This document shows, one piece after another, positions 1 to 10,799 of a stretch of 64,000 bases of DNA. Where the stretch lies: NCBI GenBank assembly GCA_021234155.1, contig JAJEKV010000064.1, positions 62,001 through 126,000 on the forward strand, read 5' to 3'. The position numbers were made by a program, and so were the translations under genes. The stretch comes from Isoetes taiwanensis. Its lineage: Eukaryota; Streptophyta; Lycopodiopsida; Isoetales; Isoetaceae. The stretch's first letter is position 1. Each line of letters opens with the position of its first letter. The notes beneath the pieces are model-generated. The model searched no databases. It saw only the letters and a list, made by a program, of their open reading frames with translations, and was not told the DNA's origin.

Positions 1-738
1 TTTGAAGTGTTATCCTACGTCAACTGTATATCAGAGAAGCAATACAGGAGTTTTGAGGAGTTAGCTATATGTTTTCTAGATCGTTCTGAACGATTGCTGG
101 ATATAGCTGACACAGATTTTGATTATGTTAAAGCCAATTATAATAAAGAATCAATACAAGGCAATCTCTCCAGTGTTTTTTTGGAAGCCATTATCGCCAT
201 CATAAAGCCAGAAGAGGCAAGGGAACTGAAAGAGAAGAGGAACATCATGTACCATGTCACCAAGTTAGGTATTCCTGTTTCTGCACCGGTGTGTGAGCAT
301 GCTACAATGAGTTTTATTGACATGCGTAGTTTCACGACGCTATGAAAAGTTAAAAAATACACAGATTTATTTATCAGGATTGCAGGCATGACAAAAGCCA
401 AAGTTTATCATATCGTCATGTTCCTTAGATCCGCCCATTTGACGAACTGCATGTACAGTCAAAGTCAGATTCAAGGTTGTTCTCACATTTCCCTTAGGGC
501 TTATGAAGAACAAGGCTGGGAGAGCAAAAACAATATCAAGAAATTTCAGTATTACGTGACCCATGTCACGATAAACAGAATCGAGGCTCGTGTGTTTCCT
601 GTGAAGCCAAAACTTGGCCAAAAATCACGCCCCTTCCAAAATATCCATTAGCTGGTGACGAGGAGGTGGATATAAAAACAAAGAGAAAATATTTGGAGTA
701 TTTTACAGGTAAACCCAAGCTCTCTTGGGCAGCAATGG
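1..738 (+). pseudogene. Degenerate coding-like tract upstream of methylase-like ORF
   Basis: Two open stretches (7-345, 112 aa; 388-651, 87 aa) and a further coding-like frame around 661-780 lie on the same strand directly before the methylase-like ORF at 739. They have ordinary soluble-protein composition, rich in Glu, Lys and Ile, but no family I recognise. The left part is cut by the window edge. Their order and strand suggest that they and the next entry are remains of one gene or element, but this is inference; they could be unrelated exons. I see no splice sites good enough to propose a gene model. Confidence 0.35.
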
Positions 739-1512
739 ATGGTGACTTCGTCCAAGAGCCAGGCAAAGACATCGTATATTTATACAATGGTGAAGGAGTT
801 GGTTCCACTGGACGGTTGTGTCCTTGATTTTTTCTCGACCGGCACAGCTTCGAGAGTTGCTCTGATGCAAGGAAAACGCAGTGTTTCCTTTGAATATGAT
901 GATAAGGTATACCGTTTCCTCAGATCTTTCTTTGAAACTTTAGAGAAGATGGCACGGCCTGCAAAAGAAGAGGAAGAAGAAAATGCAATGCCAGATAAGC
1001 CAAGCAGTTCAGACATACCAGACATCAAAATAATTCAGGAGACAGATCTTAGCATGATGGATCAAATACTGGATGCTCTGGATCAGAAAAGCTTCGAAGA
1101 GAGGTTACAAGAAACCAGGGCATTGCTAGAACAAACAGAAAAAGCAATTACTGAGCTCGATCCACAGTCCAAAATGCTGGAGACACTGAACAAAAATTTT
1201 GAGAAGATCCTGCCAGTGATAACAGGTTCTGTAGAAAAGCCACTTCATGATTTCGAATACATGGGAATGTCTGGTGGACCATCTGGAAGTGGTAAACTAG
1301 ATGGCAATCATTCACCAAAGAGACAGAAGTTGGTTCGCTCTACAGAATACTCTATGGCATTGGCGGATGAATTGTTGGATAGTTCTCAGATATCAGAGCG
1401 TGTGCAAGAGATAGCTATCGCAATGGATGTGGATATGCCGAATACTACAGGATATACAGAAATGGATACTCACAGACCATTGCCGCAGGAAACGAATACG
1501 TTAGAAGAATAG
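739..1512 (+). CDS. Partial DNA-methylase-like protein with coiled-coil tail
   Basis: The ORF is 257 aa. Residues about 18-65 read like the AdoMet-binding end of N4/N6 DNA methylases: a hydrophobic strand ending in VLDFF, then STGTASRVAL, then a Lys/Arg-containing turn and SFEYDD. This resembles the family pattern VLD-x-F-x-G-x-GT followed by an acidic strand end (known family pattern). No DPPY-type catalytic motif is visible in this ORF. Residues about 70-155 are Glu/Lys/Leu-rich and probably coiled coil. A basic patch SPKRQKL near residue 193 could be a nuclear signal. The first ATG is arbitrary because the frame is open upstream. It may be a decayed host gene or part of an unknown mobile element; the remainder appears broken, so function is doubtful. 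Confidence 0.45.
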   Translation: MVTSSKSQAKTSYIYTMVKELVPLDGCVLDFFSTGTASRVALMQGKRSVSFEYDDKVYRFLRSFFETLEKMARPAKEEEEENAMPDKPSSSDIPDIKIIQETDLSMMDQILDALDQKSFEERLQETRALLEQTEKAITELDPQSKMLETLNKNFEKILPVITGSVEKPLHDFEYMGMSGGPSGSGKLDGNHSPKRQKLVRSTEYSMALADELLDSSQISERVQEIAIAMDVDMPNTTGYTEMDTHRPLPQETNTLEE

Positions 1513-2008
1513 CGGCGGAGCTTGGCGTAGATGTAGAGTCTGTGCAAGAAACTCAGTGAAAATGTCAATTCATGAATACCTTTTTGTAATTATACTTTTT
1601 TGAAAATACATGCTTTATGATGTGTGCCAATTTTAATGAAACTATTTGTCTAAAAGATCGCGACCGCGATTATTCTGAAAAGATTTGCCTTTTGTTTAGA
1701 TTAATATTTGTTAATTGCAAGTAGTAAACTCCTTTATATTTTGCCTTGCTTTCTTGTCCAAACTTTTGCCATGGCGATCTTTGGGAGCATTAGTGATGCT
1801 TTTGGAACCGCGTATTTAATGTCATGACACGTAGAGGCTATAATTGTACAGGTGATTTTTGGGGATTATAATTTCTTTAAGCTGATTTACTAATTATTAA
1901 CGCTTCATTCTGGTTGCATACAACCATTTTCTAGTTTGCCTGAGATGATCGCGACCTATTTCGTTGTCAAACGAGAAAATGAAATTTCTCTAATTAATGA
2001 AATCTTGC
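1513..2008. other. AT-rich spacer, nothing recognised
   Basis: This is non-coding sequence after the methylase-like ORF. I see no repeat, RNA gene or open frame of note. Confidence 0.5.
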
Positions 2009-2732
2009 TTAAAGTAGTTGATGCATTAGTAGACCAATAATGGGGCTTACCCAATGCCAAAACTCGGCTATCAAAAGGCAGAAGGAAAGGTGTCCCACTG
2101 ACTCCCCCACCTCACATCTGATTGGGCGTTTCTCATCGCCAATCATATGTGTATTGTAGAGATTCACATTTGTATTTAGCCCGCCCTGCAAGCCAGCCAT
2201 CTAAAAAACTGAATCTTCTTTGAGCATATGGATTTCCAAGAGTTGGCTAGGATTTCTTTTGTCATCACATTACCCAAACTAAATCTTATCTCCACCGTTA
2301 AAGGGTGCAAAGAGATCAATAGATCCTTGCCACATTGTAGTGCATTTGTCCATCAAGTAGCCATTTTTCTTGCGGTCCAATGACCCCAGACACATTGCTA
2401 ACTCTCACGAAGATCTCTCAAAAAACTGCCTTGTCCCCTTCCCCAGCAGAGTGGACTCTATTCTTGAACTTGATCCAACTAATCCATCTTCCATTCTCCC
2501 ATAAGTGTTGCAATTGTGAGATTCCTGATCTCTTCCATTTAATGAAGATACGAGGATGAGAGAGAGCTAATGGGAGTTCACCTCTTTCCCAAATGTTCGT
2601 GTTAAAAGATATTAAACCTCCCTTGCTTCTTTTGGAAAGATCATGGGGGTAAAATAATGTATATCGACGGCCATAAGCAATTGACGCAAAATAGTTCAGA
2701 GCCGTTTCACCAAATTGAGGGCTAAATACCAA
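2009..2732 (-). mobile_element. LINE fragment (end of reverse-transcriptase ORF2)
   Basis: Read on the minus strand, 2732-2418 encodes a segment with the pattern NIWERG...W...GISQLQHLWENGRW.SW, typical of the stretch after the RT domain in LINE ORF2 proteins. Further along (2200-2009) comes a C...ES.GHLSF....A.FWHWVS segment resembling the zf-RVT zinc-binding end (Cys-His-Cys followed by a Trp-rich helix). The two pieces are in the expected order for an ORF2 C terminus, separated by about 200 bases of decayed sequence. No RT catalytic core, poly-A tail or target duplication is visible, so this is a scrap of an old insertion. Family assignment to L1-like is tentative. Confidence 0.55.
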
Positions 2733-3007
2733 CTATGCTATGGATTAGTCCTGCTTGTGAGGCCAACATATCTCAAAATCTCAAAGAGGGATATTCCAAT
2801 TATGGCCATGCTTCTAAAAATGGATGAATTTCCAATCCTTTCTAAATCCTTCCCCAAACGCAAATCCATATCGAAAAGTTATGGCAGAAGAAAAAATTCC
2901 CAAAAACCAAGGGAAAAAATTTAAGCAAACCCAAATCATAAGAATGATATACAGACCTGAGCACCAGCTTCATGTAGTCATTGGATCATTATACTTTCTC
3001 CTACTAT

Positions 3008-3191
3008 TTTGGCATACTCCAGGAACCTTGCTCCAAATTCAACTATGTAAAGAAGGCTTTATTTTGCAACGTGCCATTCAATTCACTATAATGCTTTATC
3101 ATGATAATTTCTCCTGCCATTCTGGCATACTCCAGGAACCTTGCTCCAAATTCAACTCCGTAAAGAAGGCTTTATTTTGCAACATGCCATT
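3008..3191 (+). repeat. Tandem duplication, about 70 bp unit, 113 bp period
   Basis: The unit beginning GGCATACTCCAGGAACC at 3011 recurs at 3124, and the match runs to TTTGCAAC-TGCCATT in both copies with only a few differences. The copies lie within otherwise unrecognised sequence (2733-3463). Origin is unknown. Confidence 0.8.
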
Positions 3192-3440
3192 ATTTTTTCT
3201 CTTCGTCCCTATTCTTTGTGCCATAATCCCAATCCAAGGTATTTCGTCCCATTAAAACATTTGTTTACCCTCTTAACCACATCTTCATGTCCGAGGAATT
3301 CAATTTATTATTTTAAAAGATCCCTTACCATTTATCAATAGTTGTATGCACGTGCAATTTACTGCAATTATAAAGGATGGCCTGCTACAAAAAAGTTTTT
3401 CAATATGCTAAACATCTGATTTTTTAATCATTGCATATGT

Positions 3441-5432
3441 TTGGATTCAGACAAGGCCCGTTGTTTGGTGTGACGCTCCCTGCTAAATATACGGCGCCCG
3501 GCCGCTCGGCAGGAAATCCCCCGTCCGGCTCGACAACCGCACAGGCCCTCCGTCTATCCCGCACTATGGAACCTCCGTAGTGCGGAAAGGGGACACGAAG
3601 GTGTCTTGCGCACCCTTCCCCTATGGGCTCCTATCACAGCGGAAGCATAAACACGTCAGAACTAGCAATACAATACAATAAGCTACCTCGAAGGGTAACT
3701 CAACCACATATCCATAGGTGCAAAGAACATAATCAAATGCCATAAAACATGAGAGCCCCTACCCGTGGCTCCGACACATAAGGTAGTTGACTGACTGGAT
3801 AGGCCTCAAGTTAGAGCAGACCGAGTCATAACAATGGCGGGGCTGGCATAAGACAATGGCTAGGGTTGACCACTCCATCCGCCCCTCCTGTGCATACTTT
3901 GCAGATGGGCTAGATCAAGCTGTGGCATGACTCTAACCTTCTCGGATACGCAATCCCATGGCATCACCCATCGGGACTACTCCAGGTTGCATCTCCTGGT
4001 CCGACGAGGTAGGAAGGGTTGCATCTCCCCTTCCCGGGGTCTAGAGGCTCCACGGGCGGCTAGAGAATCGTGACGACACATGATTCGTACCCGACTGAAC
4101 CCCCCAAAACAAGAGCCAAGCTGACACTTGCAACTCTTGAGAGGCAGGGCGACACCGTTGCCCCAGGAGGTGTCGGACCCATGCTCGGCCCACACGAAGT
4201 GACCGACCATAAGACTAGCCCACTGTGGGATCCCCCGAAGCCCCCACTCGGCAGGGATCCACCCTCCATCTTGCCTCTAGCCCCGTTGTGTAGTGCTGAG
4301 TCACATCATAGCTTCCATAGCCCGGTGGGTTCCTATGCACAGGCCGCAACTAATAGGAACTAAGGGATCTACACTAGGAGCATACTACATATGGCCCTAG
4401 GTCTCTACCCCCCTTCCCAATACAAGAGGAGCAAACATGATCAACCAACATCACATACACCACATCATGATCAATATCGATCTCATATGAACATCTTAAC
4501 CTAATCATACATAGCTAACTAGCAGTTAGGGTTCCTTGATTAGGGTTCAAGATGTTCAACAAAGGATCTAGGGTGGCTCTACTCTGGACACAAATCACTA
4601 ACCCATCTGGAGTGCTAACTTCCAGATGAACTAACATGAACTCTACTCAACCTACCTCCTCCAGAAGCGCTTCCTCCCATTCCTGGCATCTCCATGCTCC
4701 TAGACGTGGTTCGAAGGCTTGCTCCCTCTACGATCATACACACCTTCCAGGGGCTGCTGCTCCAGGCTAGACTATGACGAACGGTGCTCGAAACAGGGTT
4801 TCGGGCATGTGGATGAGAGTTCCGGTGCTAGGTTAGGGAAAAAGGTCTAGGGTTAGGGTTAGAGCTCATATAGGTGTGGGTCCACGTGGGATGCCACGTG
4901 GCACCACTAAGATGAGGCCGTGTGGCAGTTGCCCAATAGGATAAGGTCATGTGGAAATGGGCCTTATCCTAAGGTTATCTAAGTTAAACAATTAACTTAG
5001 ATATGCACCCCTTGCCACTTATCCAAGGCATACAAGGCTACCTAGGTAGACTTGTATGGTGACGGGTCCAGGAATATACGTATTTATGGCGTATATTCCC
5101 CTGGAACGTCACGTTTGGCCGTGTCTCTTCGGATTTATGACTCTGAGGATTCGGAGGTGCTCAATAAGCCAGCCGATGACTTTGAGAAAAACCATGTCGA
5201 TACCTTTGTGTATAAGAATCGGCCTTGCTTATGACCCATTTGTGCTGCTAAAGTCGAACATCATGGTGATAATGCCTGGTCCTTTGAGAACATCGATATG
5301 AAGGTTAAGACCTCTGATGGTAAGGTTCTGTCCCATATGTTTGGTGCCTATGGAATGGACCTTAGTAGCACTACACTCTCCACCACTAGTGGTTGCCATC
5401 ATCGGAAGCTACACTTAGATCAACCAATCTAA
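3441..5432 (+). pseudogene. PLAT-domain (ATS3/PLAT-plant type) gene remnant, split by a solo LTR
   Basis: The right part (5118-5432) reads AVSLRIYDSEDSEV, then DDFEKNHVDTFVYKNRPCL, then PICAAKVEHHGDNAW and FENIDMKV. This order fits the plant PLAT/LH2 beta-sandwich: an early VSL.IY strand, the DxFE...DxF turn, CL..PIC, then W. The left flank (3441-3468) keeps the same frame up to the TTTGG target site, so the LTR inserted near the first strand of the domain. An in-frame TGA at 5232-5234 lies between CL and PIC, and the frame ends with TAA at 5430-5432. No signal peptide exon was found upstream. PLAT-plant proteins are stress-related secreted or ER proteins (family knowledge). This copy is dead. 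Confidence 0.6.
3469..5113. mobile_element. Solo LTR, flanked by TTTGG target duplications
   Basis: The sequence starts TGTGACGCTCCC and ends with GGAACGTCACG, the same terminal inverted signature as the LTRs at 6485 and 60454. It is flanked on both sides by TTTGG (3464-3468 and 5114-5118), a clean 5-bp target duplication. No internal region, primer site or coding sequence is present, so it is a solo LTR of about 1,645 bp, the usual outcome of LTR-LTR recombination. Like its relatives it contains the stretch about a cluster of ctccatccgcccctcctgt. It interrupts a PLAT-domain gene remnant. Confidence 0.85.
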
Positions 5433-6479
5433 TCTATCTATGATTCTACTTCTCACCGGAGCCATAATAATAAATAAATATGTAATCTATGTTATCCCTT
5501 GTGGATAATAAATAAATCCTTGTTGATAGTTCTTTGCCATTATTGGTATGCTCTAGCATTTGGGAGTGGCTAGATTGCTTTAGAAGGATATATTTGAAAA
5601 ACGCATTATAATGACTATATAGGATATTAGAAGGGTCTTGATAAACTAAAGAAACTAGAAATGTGGATTGGGCAACGTCAGGCATGTGTAAGGTTGTGGG
5701 TCTATACCTTTGAATATCATGTAAGTAATGTCATATTAGATGGCATAGATGTGTGCATGATCAAGCATTAGAAATGATGTGCAAACTTGTATCTTTTGTT
5801 GTAATTACATACATGTTTCATATATATAAAAGATTGGAAATAGAAGCATTCAATTGTTTGGAACTAAGACCATATATCGCAAAATGCTAGCAAAACCACT
5901 CTCTCCATTCCAGTCTCTCTAGCATATAACAAATGCAAAACTCTTGGACGAAAAAGATGAGATGATCGCCATGCCTCAGTATATGCGGCCTAGAAATAGA
6001 ATATCTGAAATAGATGTGGAGCCTACACACACCTATTACTACCAATTAGAAAGCGTCATCCACTGGGAGCTTACTTATACCTACTACCAATTCCAAAGTG
6101 GCGACGAGGACGGTTGGGTCGTGCTGCTCCTATCCGATGTGCAAAGATGATGCCATCTGTCTCTATGTGCATCACCTCGGTCAAAAACCATCTATAGCAA
6201 GGCAACCACTCGTCTCCTCAATACCGACAATATGCAGGTTCAGGACCGGTGTGTGCTGATCATCCTCTAGTGTCCTACCTATCTTAGAAGTGGGAATAGT
6301 TGCCTGTCTAATGCGCAACAATTCCTTCCGTCGAAGTCTGTATGGACATGTCTACCCTATCCACATGCACAGGCACTGTGACAGACATTGGTGGTGGCAC
6401 ATTAATGTTACTTGCTGACTCAAGCACTAGCTCCAAGAGCTGTATCCAGCTTTCCAAAGACAACTGAATGGATGTCCTT
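5433..6479. other. AT-rich flank, no gene recognised
   Basis: The first part looks like 3' untranslated or spacer DNA after the PLAT remnant. A 68-aa open frame (5944-6150) has no recognisable domain and I do not call it. The last part (6308-6479) is open on the minus strand in a frame that continues across the outer retrotransposon (see findings). Confidence 0.45.
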
Positions 6480-6484
6480 GTGAT

Positions 6485-7878
6485 TGTGACGTCCCCTACT
6501 CGCATACGGTGCCCTCACCGTATACAAACAGGAGTTCATCCCCCATACCAGCTCCATGCTAATATAGGGCCCTCCACATGACACTGCAACCGTGACGGGT
6601 TCCAGTGGGAAGAGTGGAAGGGTCATTGCACCCCGTCTCCCTCAGGGCCTACCTAGCTGCGGAAGCGTAAACATACATGTCAGTAGCACATACATCAACA
6701 TCATATGACCATCACGAAGGATGGTCCTCCACATATCTGCATAGACAAAGATCAGCACATCACATAGGGAATCCTACCCAAGGCTCAGACTCAAAGGGAT
6801 GACTGACGGCTTGGGTCTCCAGAGTTCATTGCAGACAAAATTCATGGCAATGGATTTGGCTGGCATATGAACATGGCTTAGGGTTATCCACTCCATCCGC
6901 CCCTCCTGTGCACACTTTGCAGAGTGGTCTGAAAAGTGTCGGGACCTGACTGTAGCCCGCCGGATGCATAGCCAAAAGGGCTACTCCTGGGCTCATCTTC
7001 CCAGTTCCGATGGGGCAGGTAGGGATCACTCCCTCCAGAGATCTACATGCTGACTCAAGGTGACTAGAGGGCCACCGCCCGTATTCGACTGAACCCACTG
7101 GAAAGTGAACACCACTTCACGGGTGTCGAGCCCATGCCTTGCCCGCACGCAGTGGCAAGCCATTGGACCTAGTCACAATGATCCCCGGTAGGCCTTACAC
7201 ACCAGAGGGATCGTTCAAGAGTCAGGACATGAACCTCCTTCTCAGCCAGTCTGGCCCCTTCACCCACATCCCGGTGTGGCTCTTGTGCACAGGCCGAATC
7301 TACAGTGTGCTAAAGAGGCTACTCTAGGAGCATCACTACAAAGCTTTAGGTCTCTACCCCCCTTCCCAATACAAGGAGTTCATAGAGATACATCATCCAT
7401 ATACATCACAGAAGAACTAAAGAACAAGATCTAATCTATATCATAGAGTTAGGTTCTTTAGTTAGAGTCTGCTATCTAGAGATCTGGAGGGCTGCTATGG
7501 GCAATCTAAGAGGCTAAACCTACTGATTCGATGACTGAAATAGGGTTTAGACTATCTAATTGGCTAAATACCTGATCCTTGGCTTGCTTCTCACCTTACT
7601 GAACTTCGACCATCCTGCTGAAATGCTCGAATCAAGGGAAACTAATGATGCAGTTCTCTCAGACAGAGTCTGGGAGGCGGTTTTGGCTGTTGAGGCAGCC
7701 AAAACAGAGCTCTAAAACCCTAGAAACAAAAATGGGCAAGTTAGGGTTCTCCTACTTAAATAGACAAGGGGTGGCTAGGGTTTCCAATTATCCCTTTTGG
7801 CATGTGGGATAATTGGGAATGGGCCCACTTGCCTTTAATGGCTAGGTGGCAAAATGTGCCCACATGGAAATGTGTCTT
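6485..7878 (-). repeat. 3' LTR of the outer element, first part
   Basis: This part begins TGTGACGTCCCC at 6485 and matches the intact LTR until about 7875, where the Gypsy element interrupts it. The remainder of the LTR resumes at 18981. Confidence 0.9.
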
Positions 7879-8469
7879 TGTTAGTCCCAGTGCCTCCCAG
7901 TACAGGACTATTCATGCATCTGACAGCACCAGGTCAAACTCAAGGATCCTCGGTCGACCCACGGGGACATCCAAGGCTCATGAGAAGACCAAGCGGCCGA
8001 CCACCTTGATCAAAGTCCGTGGGCTGTCAACAACAAGGCGCCCTTCGGACAAGTGACGGCCCGCCACCGCCCCAGCGTCGGCGTCGGCGTGATTCTAGGC
8101 ACTTCAAGAGGCACCGCCAACATTCCTGTCCAAATCGGGCCTCCTTCCGAGAGTCGGCACCGAGATCGGTCGAGTGTCTATATTGGGCCCAAGGCCATTG
8201 TACTATATATATGAGTAGAGTTAGCACATAAGTTTTTAGATGAGTTTTGAGTCTTGTCTCCCTTGATTTTTCTCGATTGCGAGAGCTCATGTATTTTCAT
8301 CATTGATATCAAGGAAGCTTATCATCTTTCTCTCATTTGTTCTGTTTTCTTCTTTTTTTTCTTCTCTTCTTGCAAATCCCGTGTGACATAGTCCCCGGAC
8401 TCTCTGTTAGATCCACGGGTCCTCACGGAGGGCTGTCTTCCGAGAGTTCCCGAACCCGGACCCCAAACA
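7879..8469 (+). repeat. 5' LTR of the nested Gypsy element
   Basis: It starts TGTTAGTC and ends CCCCAAACA. The last 300 or so bases match the 3' LTR much better than the first 270 or so. A TATA-like stretch lies at 8204-8212. The primer site after the LTR (from about 8470) starts CCGCCCATTTGGG and I could not assign it to a tRNA. Confidence 0.88.
8204..8212 (+). promoter_or_regulatory. TATA-like motif in the nested element's 5' LTR
   Basis: TATATATAT follows GTAC, about 260 bases before the LTR end, in a block conserved between both LTRs (copy at 18717-18725). The position fits an LTR promoter. Confidence 0.5.
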
Positions 8470-8518
8470 CCGCCCATTTGGGTCTGATTTTATCCCACTT
8501 TCTTACATTCGCCATGTC

Positions 8519-9760
8519 ATGTCCGTAATTTCACGCCCGGAAGAACTCCTTTCTCGAGCGGCCTCTCGCTTGAGCGCCATCAGCGTCGGGGAACTGTTAA
8601 GTGACATGTATGGATCTGCTTATGACATAGAGGGAGGCCATCTTCGGTCTAGGGCTCGATCCGCGCCACCCACCCCTCGTGTCGGTCTCGCCCCAGTTCC
8701 CCCCCCAAAGCGTGCAAACATTGCTCACAACCTCGGTCCCCTCATCACTATCGGGGAGCCTTATCGGGCTCAACTTTCTCAACCGTACTTTCACACCCAC
8801 GACATGCCTACATCCATCATTCTTCGGGCCATGCGCCTCTTCCTTCGCCAACCATCATCTCCCCGGGTGGGCACGCGTCTATCCACATGTCTCCTTTATG
8901 CCTACCGGGGAATATCCTTTCCCTCGTTTCCCCTTTGCTCTTCTGTTTTACAACCTTACGGATCTCAAAACCAATGCTCCAGCTACTTGGGTTTCTCAAC
9001 CGATCACCCCTTCATCGAGGTCCGCCGGGCACAATGCCACATCCACCTCAACCTCAATATCCTCACTATCTTTTCTTCTGTCCAGCCCGACACTTTCACA
9101 TCTACCTTTCGGACTCTTGGCCGCCGGCTTATCCCACCTTTGGCAACACGAAAAGGCAAACCGTTAGACCAAAGTGCTCGTGCCCACATGGAAGAATTTG
9201 AGGCTCTAGCTGTCCTAAATGGTCACGCCGCAACCTCAACTGAAATTCCACATCTTTTCCACCACCTGCGTGGCTCTCCTCATCAATGGCTCATGTCCAA
9301 CAAAAGCCATTGGAAACAAGACTGGTCCCGAAATGCGCCTTTTTTTCGTCTCATTACGAGACCACGGATGATGATCAACTTCATCTCAAGCAACTCAATG
9401 AACTTCAACAAGAGCCCACAGAGTTCCGCCTCGATTTTTCGGGATCGACTTCACATTACGCTAAGTAAGCTCAAGGAGTACCCTACGAGCCGGATTTTGG
9501 TCCGGTTTCTCCAAGGACTTCCTCCCGCTATTCGACTCATGATGAATACCTGCGTCCAAAAAACTTTGGAGCAGGCTATAGACCTTGTCAATCACTCCGT
9601 CAATGTTTCCTCCCGAGGCGTGGCTCTTCAAGAGCTCCCGCTCATTCCACTGTCATGGTTCCACAAACGGTGTTCAGCCTCAACACGCTAATCCACAATA
9701 GCGGTCAAATCTGGTGCCATATTTGCAAATACCAAGGCCATTTGGCCAATGAGTGCAACT
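8519..9760 (+). pseudogene. gag region of the nested Gypsy element
   Basis: An open frame from 8519 to 9691 ends in a segment typical of retrotransposon gag: an acidic, hydrophobic helix-rich block with HLF.HLRGSPHQWL, then QGLPPAIR near its end. A CCHC zinc knuckle (C-x2-C-x4-H-x4-C) lies at 9715-9756 in a neighbouring frame. Capsid and RNA-binding parts are therefore both visible. Broken fossil. Confidence 0.7.
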
Positions 9761-10799
9761 CCACCAATGGCCGCCTCATTGCAAGCGATGCAACATGTGC
9801 AATCATGCCCGCGGAAGAGTGCACTCGCACTCATCCCACACCGGATTACGCAACAAAATGGTTTATCAAGTGCAAACCACACCTCGGCAACAATCGCACT
9901 ATCGGCAGCCACCTCTTGGGTGCAGCCCACGCAACTCTATCGACAATGGGACCAACCACGGGGATCCAACCAACGTCCTCCTTTTTGATCCTTCTAAAGC
10001 TCGGTGTTATCACTTGTCAAGAATGGGGTCATACCACCACGGCGTGTCCTCAACTTCCACAAGTTCGGTGCGACTTCGGCACAAATCGGACCACATCGGT
10101 CCGCCTCACGGCTTACCAACTTTCGGCTCGCTAATGGCAAACAAGGCCCGCGACCGGTTCTTAAGAAGCCACCAAGAGCGCCTCGGCAATCACGCTATCA
10201 ACCAGCTCCAAAGAAATCAACCTCGGTGGATCAACAAGCCCAAGAGGAAATTTTTCAGGCACTTAATCCTCCAGTCCAGCCGTCAAATTGGGTTGGTTTA
10301 GTTTCACGCCAGACCAAGGCATCACGCCCCTTGACTATTATTCAGAAGGGCACGCAACCTGCCTTTGCAGTTGACACCATTCCTCATGCGGACGAAAAAA
10401 AGGTTCACTTTGCACCTGACTTGGAAAAGCTCATGCCACATGTCATGCCTAAAGTTCGCCAAAGCATTTTGAACCTCATGCAAGCTGCTGAAGGCCGCAC
10501 ATTGGCAAATGTTCATGCCACCACTAGAGCTCAACAAAGACCAGATACCCCTTCAACATCTCAACCTCCACGCTCTCAGACATATCCCAATATTGCAGCC
10601 GAGGTTGACTTACTCAAAGAAGTTGCTGCTTCCCTGCCACGCACTCCCGCACCAGTGGAACCAGCAGATCCTTTTTCTCATGTACCTCTCGAACTCCAAG
10701 AGGAGCTCGCCAAGATCAAAATTCCTTTAAGCTTGGCAACCATTTTAAAACTCGTCTCCGCTCTCAAGGACCGGTTACCACTCCCAACCTGTTTTTAGT

